DNA from: Mailhella sp.
Lineage (GTDB): Bacteria; Desulfobacterota; Desulfovibrionia; Desulfovibrionales; Desulfovibrionaceae
Direction: 5' to 3'
NCBI GenBank assembly: GCA_024404335.1
Contig: JAKSQA010000063.1
Span: 1-6,225 of the forward strand
DNA: 6,225 nucleotides
Shown: in pieces, positions 1-6,225 of the stretch
How the letters are laid out: each line of letters opens with the position of its first letter
Numbering within the stretch: position 1 is the stretch's first letter
Made by a program: the position numbers and the translations under genes
Notes under the pieces: generated by a model
Database searches by the model: none
Seen by the model: the letters and a program-made list of their open reading frames with translations, nothing else
Told to the model about the DNA's origin: nothing

Positions 1-451
1 CGTGCGCGTGGCTGCCTCGCCCGTCTACTGCGGCACGCTGACGGCCCAGACGCGCGCTTGTCTGGAGAGGCTTCTCTTCCCCGTCCTGAACTACATGCCC
101 GAGGTGGACGGCTTCCGTCCGCGCACGCTCCCCAGGGAGAAGAGGACGGCGCTCGTCCTCACCATGAATGTGAAGGAATCCATGCTGGATGCCGTGGGCT
201 ACCGGCAGCAGTTCGGCAGGATCGCCGGGCTGATGGGAGGCCTGCTGGGAAGCCGTGCGGGCGGCCGCAGCGCCGGAAGCGAGATCCTGTACGTATGCGA
301 CACCTGGCAGTTCATCGACTACGCGAAGTACGATGCGGACATGTTCGACGAAGGCGCGAAGCGCGCCCGTCGGGAGGGCTTTTTCGCGGAGGACCTGGAG
401 AAGGCGCATGAGCTCGGCAGGCGTCTCTGCTCGGGCGGGGATGCGGACTGA
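1..451 (+). CDS. Flavodoxin-fold / NADPH-dependent FMN reductase-like protein, 3' part only
   Basis: This is the C-terminal part of a flavodoxin-like protein of the NADPH-dependent FMN reductase type. The reading frame is open from the first base, with codons in phase from base 2. The GTG at base 2 is very unlikely to be the start, because it falls just before the mid-protein signature VAASPVYCGTLTAQ. In this family the SPVY-x-G/x-L-x-x-Q stretch forms part of the FMN phosphate/isoalloxazine site and normally lies about 70-80 residues in, followed by a helix like the one seen here (RACLERLLFPVLNY). The N-terminal FMN phosphate loop and any cysteine motif therefore lie outside the window. The visible part is 149 residues and ends at TGA 449-451 after a charged helical tail. 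Its likely role is FMN-dependent electron transfer or reduction in the cytoplasm; the substrate cannot be told. It resembles the flavoprotein at 3777-4355 around the SPVY motif, so the two are probably distant paralogues. The fold is fairly sure, the exact function is not. Confidence 0.75.
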   Translation, partial: VRVAASPVYCGTLTAQTRACLERLLFPVLNYMPEVDGFRPRTLPREKRTALVLTMNVKESMLDAVGYRQQFGRIAGLMGGLLGSRAGGRSAGSEILYVCDTWQFIDYAKYDADMFDEGAKRARREGFFAEDLEKAHELGRRLCSGGDAD

Positions 452-507
452 GGCGCCGTTCCGCCGGGCCGCGGCCGTTTTCCTGAAAAAAACAGCGGGT
501 TCGGCAT

Positions 508-536
508 TTGCCAAACTGCGGGGCATGACTTATGTA
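508..536 (+). promoter_or_regulatory. Candidate sigma70-type promoter for secA
   Basis: TTGCCA at 508-513 matches the -35 consensus at five of six positions. It is followed after 17 bases by TATGTA at 531-536, a weaker -10 that matches only the first three positions. A run of seven A (486-492) lies about 15 bases upstream of the -35 and could help polymerase binding. Transcription would start near 543, giving a leader of about 60 bases before the secA ATG. The preceding gene ends at 451, so a promoter in this gap is expected, but the weak -10 keeps confidence moderate. Confidence 0.4.
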
Positions 537-576
537 TCCGGTAGGAGGGCCGTGTTCGCGCACGGGTCTGCCTTTG

Positions 577-588
577 TGACGTCATGAC
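577..588. repeat. Overlapping palindromes TGACGTCA / GTCATGAC in the secA leader
   Basis: TGACGTCA (577-584) and GTCATGAC (581-588) are two perfect 8-bp palindromes sharing four bases. They lie in the presumed secA leader, just upstream of the ribosome binding site at 594-597. They could be a protein site or chance; nothing else in the window repeats them. Confidence 0.25.
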
Positions 589-593
589 TATTC

Positions 594-597
594 GGAG
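594..597 (+). promoter_or_regulatory. Ribosome binding site of secA
   Basis: GGAG ends six bases before the ATG at 604. This supports 604 as the start, and the N-terminal protein sequence from there ([18 protein letters not shown]) also looks like the usual beginning of SecA. Confidence 0.7.
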
Positions 598-603
598 CAC
601 GCT

Positions 604-3054
<2,451 letters not shown>

Positions 3055-3076
3055 GAGCCCGCGCGGAGCTGATGGA

Positions 3077-3096
3077 CCGGCCGCATCCGGCCGCAT
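3077..3096. repeat. Perfect tandem 10-bp repeat downstream of secA
   Basis: CCGGCCGCAT occurs twice in direct succession (3077-3086 and 3087-3096), 22 bases after the secA stop. Each copy contains the palindrome CGGCCG, so the pair can also fold as a 6-bp stem (3078-3083 with 3088-3093) around a CATC loop. It may be a recent small duplication or a transcript-stabilising hairpin. Confidence 0.7.
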
Positions 3097-3113
3097 GAAT
3101 GAAACGAACGCAG

Positions 3114-3140
3114 GCGGGGGAGGGCATACTCCCCCGCTTT
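3114..3140 (+). terminator. Terminator-like hairpin between secA and the downstream cluster
   Basis: GCGGGGGA (3114-3121) pairs perfectly with TCCCCCGC (3130-3137), giving an 8-bp, very GC-rich stem with an 8-base loop, followed by only three T. This would end secA transcription at least partly. The short T run and the position directly before the next gene's ribosome binding site (3145-3151) suggest incomplete termination or attenuation rather than a full stop. The stem is directly seen; its function is inferred. Confidence 0.6.
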
Positions 3141-3144
3141 CATG

Positions 3145-3151
3145 AAAGGAG
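3145..3151 (+). promoter_or_regulatory. Ribosome binding site that decides the hydrolase start
   Basis: AAAGGAG at 3145-3151 is the strongest Shine-Dalgarno sequence in the window and lies five bases before the ATG at 3157. An in-frame ATG at 3142 directly abuts this sequence and has no site of its own upstream except the hairpin, so translation should start at 3157. Confidence 0.8.
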
Positions 3152-3156
3152 TCCCC

Positions 3157-3777
3157 ATGCCCGTCATCACCATTCCCTTCGGAGATTTCCAGGCCAACTG
3201 CCATATCGTCCATAACGGCAGGGATGCCGTCGTCTTCGACCCTGCCGACGACACGGCCGCCGTGATGAAGGCCCTGAAGGATGAGGGCCTTGAGCTGAGG
3301 GCCGTCGCGCTGACGCATCTGCATATCGACCACTGCCTGGGCTGCGCGGGCCTTGCCGCCGCGTCGGGCATGAAGCCGCTGGTCGGCCGCGCCGACTGGG
3401 AGGACCGCCGCCGCCTGCTCTGCAAGGGCATGACCTTCGGCATCCCGCTCGAGCCGTTCGAGGCGGAGCCTCTGGACGAGGGGGATGTGTCGTGGGGCTC
3501 TCTGGCATGCAGGGTGATGGCCACCCCGGGCCATTCCACGGGAAGCATGAGCTATTATTTCAAGGATCTGGGCCTTGTGGTCACGGGGGACCTTCTCTTC
3601 TATCGCTCCGTAGGCCGTTCCGATTTCCCCGGAGGCGACGGCGACGAGCTGAAGCGATCCATCCGCGGGAAGATATACGCCCTGCCGTCCGATACCGGCG
3701 TCTACCCCGGGCACGGCCCCGAGACGAGCGTGGGGTATGAGGCGGCGAACAACGCATTCTGCAGGGCCGCCGTCTGA
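3157..3777 (+). CDS. Metallo-beta-lactamase-fold hydrolase, glyoxalase II / YcbL-like
   Basis: This 206-residue protein is a metallo-beta-lactamase-fold hydrolase of the glyoxalase II (hydroxyacylglutathione hydrolase) branch, probably cytoplasmic and with a two-metal centre. The full ligand set is visible: THLHIDH with H54, H56, D58 and H59, then TPGH with H126, TGD with D145, and YPGHGPET with H186. The stretch VGRSDFPGGD is also typical of the branch. The C-terminal helical domain that binds the glutathione part in true glyoxalase II (about 250-260 residues) is absent, so it is closer to the short YcbL type. The substrate is therefore open: a thioester such as a hydroxyacyl-thiol is possible, but other small molecules are too. 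The start at 3157 is set by AAAGGAG at 3145-3151. It is the first gene of a cluster: its TGA (3775-3777) shares one base with the ATG of the flavoprotein gene, which implies translational coupling. No promoter fits between the upstream hairpin and this start, so transcription probably comes from secA read-through or from a start inside the secA end. Confidence 0.92.
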   Translation: MPVITIPFGDFQANCHIVHNGRDAVVFDPADDTAAVMKALKDEGLELRAVALTHLHIDHCLGCAGLAAASGMKPLVGRADWEDRRRLLCKGMTFGIPLEPFEAEPLDEGDVSWGSLACRVMATPGHSTGSMSYYFKDLGLVVTGDLLFYRSVGRSDFPGGDGDELKRSIRGKIYALPSDTGVYPGHGPETSVGYEAANNAFCRAAV

Positions 3778-4355
3778 TGGACGAGGTGCTGGTCCTTTCG
3801 TGCAGCCCCCGCCGGGGAGGCAACGCCGATTTCGCGGCGGAGCTCGTCCTTGAGGCGTTCGGCGGAAGCGGAAGGATCATGCGGCCGGCCGACGGAGGCA
3901 TCGGGCCGTGCCGTTCCTGCGGCCGGTGCGAGGCCGTCCCCGGCACATGCTCGATTGCCGGCGACGGCGCCGACGCCGTCTTCGAGGCCATGTTCTCCGT
4001 GCCTCTGACGGTCTTCGTCTCCCCGGTGTACTTCTACCATCTTCCGGCCCAGGCCAAGGCGCTCGTGGACCGCATGCAGCGCTGGTGGGGCGTGCCGGAG
4101 GCGGAGCGCCCCGGCCGGGGCCGTCTGCTGGCCCCCCTGCTCTTCGGCGCCCGGCGGAAGGGCGTACGCCTTTTCGAAGGCTCGCTGCTTACGCTGAAGT
4201 ATGCCGCCGCTGCCGCGGGCATGGCCCTGTGCCCCGCATCCCTGGCCTACGGGCTCGAAGGCCCTTCGGACCTCCGCCGCGATGAGGCGGCCCGGGAGGC
4301 TCTCAGGCAGGCCGCCGCGGCATGGCGCGCAGCGGCGATACCGGAGAGGGGATGA
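3777..4355 (+). CDS. Flavodoxin-fold oxidoreductase, possible iron-sulfur flavoprotein (Isf-like)
   Basis: This 192-residue protein belongs to the NADPH-dependent FMN reductase / flavodoxin-fold group. The N-terminal FMN phosphate loop is SCSPRRGGNAD (residues 8-18), directly after the first beta strand. The second flavin motif is SPVYFYHLPAQAKALVDRM, starting at S82. Between them is a compact cysteine cluster C45-x2-C48-x2-C51-x6-C58. Iron-sulfur flavoproteins of anaerobes carry a CX2CX2CX4-7C motif that binds a [4Fe-4S] cluster, so this protein could pass electrons between ferredoxin, the cluster and FMN, for example to detoxify oxygen or peroxide. Many plain flavodoxin-family proteins have similar cysteines of unproven role, so cluster binding is inferred. 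The C-terminal half is rich in Ala and Arg. The start is an ATG overlapping the previous stop by one base, and the gene ends by overlapping the ATG of the ComF-like gene by four bases, so all three are likely made together. No signal peptide or membrane segment is seen. Confidence 0.85.
   Translation: MDEVLVLSCSPRRGGNADFAAELVLEAFGGSGRIMRPADGGIGPCRSCGRCEAVPGTCSIAGDGADAVFEAMFSVPLTVFVSPVYFYHLPAQAKALVDRMQRWWGVPEAERPGRGRLLAPLLFGARRKGVRLFEGSLLTLKYAAAAAGMALCPASLAYGLEGPSDLRRDEAAREALRQAAAAWRAAAIPERG
4343..4346 (+). promoter_or_regulatory. Ribosome binding site that decides the ComF-like start
   Basis: GGAG lies five bases before the ATG at 4352, which overlaps the preceding TGA in an ATGA arrangement. 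An earlier in-frame ATG at 4322 would add ten residues (MARSGDTGEG) but has no comparable site upstream, so 4352 is preferred. Confidence 0.7.
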
Positions 4356-5152
4356 GGCTATCCTTTCTTCCCCGGGCGCTTAAGGACGGCGTGTTCCGCA
4401 TCCTTCGGGAAGCAGGGCTCGCCGAGCGGCGCTGCGCGTGCTGCCTGGCGCCCTTCACCCCGCCGGAGGACGGCGGCGCCCCGCTTCTCCAGCCCTGGAT
4501 GCGGGAGGCCGAGGCCCTTTTCTGCCCGGAGTGCCGCCCGTCGTTCGTCCGCCGCGAGGCGGGGTACTGCCCCTGGTGCGGCGAGCCTTCCCCGGTGAAG
4601 GATGCCCCGTGCATGCCCTGCGGCCGATGCCTCCGCAGGCTGCCCCCGTGGGACGGATACCTGTTCTTCGGGGTCCACGAGGGGCCGCTCCGGGAGATGG
4701 TGCTCCGGGGGAAGTTCGGAGGCGGGCTTCCGGCGCTGGATGCCCTGGGCCGCCTTCTTGCGGAGGTCTGCCGTGAGGAGTATTCGGCGGCGCCGCTTCC
4801 CGATGCCATCGTGCCCCTGCCGCTTCACCGGAAGCGGCTGCTTGCCCGGGGCTTCAGGCAGTGTGCGGAGCTCTGCAGGCCGGTATCGCGCGCCATCGGC
4901 GTGCCGGTCCGGAACGGTCTTCTGTTCCGCAATACGGGGGCAGCTCCTCAGGCCATGCGTAGGAAGCAGGAGCGTCTCGGGCTGGCGCAGGTATTCCGGG
5001 CATCCCCGGAGGCGGCAGGTCTTCATATCCTCCTTGTTGATGACGTCGTCACCACGGGGACGACGATGGAGCGGGCCGCCGAGTGCCTGAAGGCCGCGGG
5101 GGCTGCCAGGATAGACGCGGCCTCCGTATCGCGGGCATCCATGAGGGGATAG
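4352..5152 (+). CDS. comF: ComF family protein (zinc-ribbon plus phosphoribosyltransferase domain)
   Basis: This 266-residue protein shows the two-part ComF layout. The N-terminal part has cysteine pairs C28/C31, C58/C61, C73/C76 and C87/C90 plus C93, consistent with one or two zinc ribbons. The C-terminal part is a type I phosphoribosyltransferase-like domain: DAIVPLPLHRKRLLARGFRQ is the conserved ComF stretch, and LLVDDVVTTGTTM (D230, D231, T234, T235, G236, T237, T238) is the PRPP-binding loop. MRRKQERLG before it is also typical. In naturally competent bacteria ComF works in the cytoplasm in uptake or processing of single-stranded DNA; in many others (GntX-like) its role is unknown. No other competence gene is in the window, so natural transformation cannot be claimed. 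It is somewhat longer than many ComF proteins because of a longer spacing between the first cysteine pairs. It overlaps the flavoprotein gene by four bases and is the last gene of the cluster. A hairpin follows its TAG directly. Confidence 0.92.
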   Translation: MRLSFLPRALKDGVFRILREAGLAERRCACCLAPFTPPEDGGAPLLQPWMREAEALFCPECRPSFVRREAGYCPWCGEPSPVKDAPCMPCGRCLRRLPPWDGYLFFGVHEGPLREMVLRGKFGGGLPALDALGRLLAEVCREEYSAAPLPDAIVPLPLHRKRLLARGFRQCAELCRPVSRAIGVPVRNGLLFRNTGAAPQAMRRKQERLGLAQVFRASPEAAGLHILLVDDVVTTGTTMERAAECLKAAGAARIDAASVSRASMRG

Positions 5153-5170
5153 GCGTCTTATCCGAGACGC
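5153..5170 (+). terminator. Hairpin directly after the ComF-like gene, weak terminator candidate
   Basis: GCGTCT (5153-5158) pairs perfectly with AGACGC (5165-5170) around a TATCCG loop, starting at the first base after the TAG. There is no T run afterwards, so it does not look like a full intrinsic terminator. An alternative 5-bp pairing, GGATA (5147-5151) with TATCC (5159-5163), overlaps the stop codon and would compete with it. It may stabilise the transcript end or act with Rho. Confidence 0.35.
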
Positions 5171-5334
5171 GGGCCTGCCCCCCTGTCTGCCGGCCGTGCG
5201 GCTGAGGCACCGGAATGGAAAGGCGGCCTGCGGGCTTCCTGCCCCCCGGCCCGATTCTCAATCCCTGGCGGGCGGTACGATCCGGGGGGACTGCCGGAAA
5301 GATCCGGCCCGTTCACGGGGCGTCGTTCCGGGGC
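5171..5334. other. Noncoding stretch with GC inverted repeats before the dihydrouridine synthase gene
   Basis: No convincing gene is seen here on either strand. CCCCCCGG (5242-5249) and CCGGGGGG (5282-5289) form a perfect 8-bp inverted repeat 32 bases apart, and GATCCGG is repeated directly at 5279-5285 and 5301-5307. The whole gap between genes (5153-5395) is the longest noncoding stretch in the window. It does not match a riboswitch or RNA gene that I recognise. Confidence 0.4.
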
Positions 5335-5364
5335 TTGCCATGCCGTCCCGTCAGCTGGTATGAA
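5335..5364 (+). promoter_or_regulatory. Candidate extended -10 promoter for the dihydrouridine synthase gene
   Basis: TTGCCA (5335-5340), five of six to the -35 consensus, is followed after 18 bases by TATGAA (5359-5364), four of six to the -10. It is directly preceded by TGG (5356-5358), which gives the TGn extended -10 element. Transcription would start near 5371, leaving a leader of about 25 bases. The -35 hexamer is identical to that of the secA candidate promoter. This is the best promoter candidate in the window. Confidence 0.55.
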
Positions 5365-5386
5365 TCTGCCGACCCAGAGCCCGAAC

Positions 5387-5390
5387 GGAG
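5387..5390 (+). promoter_or_regulatory. Ribosome binding site of the dihydrouridine synthase gene
   Basis: GGAG (within CGGAG) ends five bases before the ATG at 5396, supporting that start. Confidence 0.7.
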
Positions 5391-5395
5391 TGACC

Positions 5396-6225
5396 ATGCA
5401 GCAGCTTCCCATCAGACCCGAAACCCCCTGGCTTGCCCCGCTTGCGGGGTGGTCCGACCTTTCCTTCAGGCTTCTCTGCAGGGAGCAGGGCGCGGCGGTA
5501 TGCTGCACCGAGATGGTCAGCGCCAAGGGGCTCGTGTACGGCGGCAGGAACACCGAGGACCTCCTCGCCACGACGGCGCCCGGAGGCGACCTCCTCGGCG
5601 ACGGCACAAGGGCCGATGATTCGCCCCTTGTGGTGCAGATCTTCGGGGCGGAGGCCGAATTCCTTTCCGAGGCCGTGAGAAGGCTGAGGGAAAGGGGCTT
5701 CCGCTGGTTCGACGTGAACATGGGCTGCTCGGTGCCCAAGGGGACGAAGACCGGATCGGGTTCCGCCATGATGCGGGACGTCTCCGCCTCGCTCCGCACG
5801 GCCGAGGCCGTCGTCGCGGCGGCGGGCGAGGGGATGTGCGGTTTCAAGATGCGCCTCGGGTGGGATTCCGGCCATGAGACGTGGCGGGAGCTTGCGCAGG
5901 GGCTTGAAGGCCTCGGCGCGGGGTGGGTTACGATGCACCCCCGCCATGCGGTGCAGGGCTTCTCCGGAACGCCGCGCTTCTCCGTCATCGGGGAGCTCGC
6001 GTCGCTCCTCCGGATACCGGTCATCGCAAGCGGCGACCTCTTCACCGCGGGCGACGGCGTGCGGGTGCTCCGCGAGACGGGGGCCGCATGCGTCATGTAC
6101 GCCCGTGGAGCGCTGAGGAATCCGGCCGTCTTCAGACGGCATCTCGAGCTTCTTGCGGGCGGAGTGCCAGCCGAGGAGGAGAGCGTGGTCTCGCCGCCGT
6201 TCGACGGAAGGCCGCTTCAGGCCCA
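5396..6225 (+). CDS. dus: tRNA-dihydrouridine synthase, 3' end cut by window
   Basis: This FMN enzyme reduces uridine to dihydrouridine in tRNA, using NADPH. The frame starts at ATG 5396 and stays open to the window edge, giving 276 codons of a family usually about 310-340 residues. Family motifs appear in order: LAPLAGWSDLSFR (FMN-binding N-terminus), TEMVSAKGL, VVQIFGA, FDVNMGCSVPKGTKTGSGSAMM with the expected catalytic cysteine C111, FKMRLGWD with FMN-contacting K151, VTMHPRHAVQGFSG with H181, IPVIASGDLFT with D214, and VMYARGALRNPAVF (phosphate-binding). The catalytic Cys, Lys and His are kept. Several usually strict neighbours differ: GCP is GCS, HGRT is HPRH, and NGD is SGD. The protein is therefore Dus-family beyond doubt, but the subgroup (DusB-like or other) and the target position on tRNA cannot be fixed. 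The C-terminal helical tRNA-binding domain is only just entered. The gene has its own likely promoter and ribosome binding site and is not coupled to the ComF-like gene. Confidence 0.95.
   Translation, partial: MQQLPIRPETPWLAPLAGWSDLSFRLLCREQGAAVCCTEMVSAKGLVYGGRNTEDLLATTAPGGDLLGDGTRADDSPLVVQIFGAEAEFLSEAVRRLRERGFRWFDVNMGCSVPKGTKTGSGSAMMRDVSASLRTAEAVVAAAGEGMCGFKMRLGWDSGHETWRELAQGLEGLGAGWVTMHPRHAVQGFSGTPRFSVIGELASLLRIPVIASGDLFTAGDGVRVLRETGAACVMYARGALRNPAVFRRHLELLAGGVPAEEESVVSPPFDGRPLQA

Noticed and set aside
452..485. Possible terminator after the first gene (GGCCGCGGCC palindrome followed by TTTT)
   Set aside because: The palindrome at 467-476 has no loop, and the alternative stems are only four base pairs, so no convincing terminator can be drawn.
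3142..3156. Upstream ATG for the hydrolase (adds MKGVP)
   Set aside because: The ATG directly abuts the AAAGGAG that serves the ATG at 3157 and lies just after the hairpin with no ribosome binding site of its own.
4322..4351. Upstream ATG for the ComF-like gene
   Set aside because: It lies inside the flavoprotein gene without a good ribosome binding site, while ATG 4352 has GGAG at the right distance and an ATGA overlap.
5250..5281. tRNA-like T-arm (TTCTCAATCC)
   Set aside because: No cloverleaf, anticodon stem or acceptor stem can be formed around it.
5215..5619. Plus-strand 134-codon open frame starting MERRPAGFLPPG
   Set aside because: It overlaps the start of dus in another frame, turns Arg/His-rich where it overlaps, and would span the extended -10 promoter candidate.
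5158..6142. Minus-strand open frames of 312 and 263 codons
   Set aside because: Both run antisense to the dihydrouridine synthase gene, whose motifs are clear, and their translations are rich in Arg, Pro and Ser without recognisable domains.

Overview
The window is a GC-rich, densely coding chromosomal segment with every gene on the + strand. Gene content and the residue-level look of SecA suggest a Gram-negative, probably anaerobic bacterium. A Desulfovibrionaceae-type Desulfobacterota is my best guess, but that is an inference from protein flavour and GC bias with no database search. I see no mobile element, CRISPR array, tRNA, rRNA or phage gene.

Layout. (1) Bases 1-451: the 3' part of a flavodoxin/NADPH-dependent FMN-reductase-like gene that begins upstream of the window. 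(2) 452-603: a short intergenic region with a plausible secA promoter (TTGCCA-17-TATGTA) and a clear ribosome binding site. (3) 604-3054: complete secA, the preprotein translocase ATPase, in a short form without the C-terminal zinc-binding tail. (4) 3055-3156: a secA 3' region with a perfect tandem 10-bp repeat and a strong GC hairpin ending a few bases before the next ribosome binding site. (5) 3157-5152: a tight three-gene cluster joined by 1-nt and 4-nt overlaps. It encodes a YcbL/glyoxalase-II-like metallo-beta-lactamase-fold hydrolase, a flavodoxin-fold protein with a CX2CX2CX6C motif like that of iron-sulfur flavoproteins, and a ComF-family phosphoribosyltransferase-like protein. (6) 5153-5395: a 243-base noncoding gap with GC inverted repeats and a good extended -10 promoter. 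(7) 5396 to the window end: a tRNA-dihydrouridine synthase, complete at its 5' end and cut off by the window edge.

How the genes fit together. SecA drives Sec-dependent protein export. The three downstream genes are probably co-translated. They look like housekeeping or stress functions (thioester or other small-molecule hydrolysis, flavin/Fe-S redox, and a ComF protein of unclear role outside competence) rather than one known pathway. The Dus protein modifies tRNA and appears to have its own promoter. Nothing here is convincing as a new defence or mobile system. The points most worth a second look are the Fe-S-like cysteine motif of the second flavoprotein, the hairpin between secA and the cluster, and the substituted signature motifs of the Dus protein.
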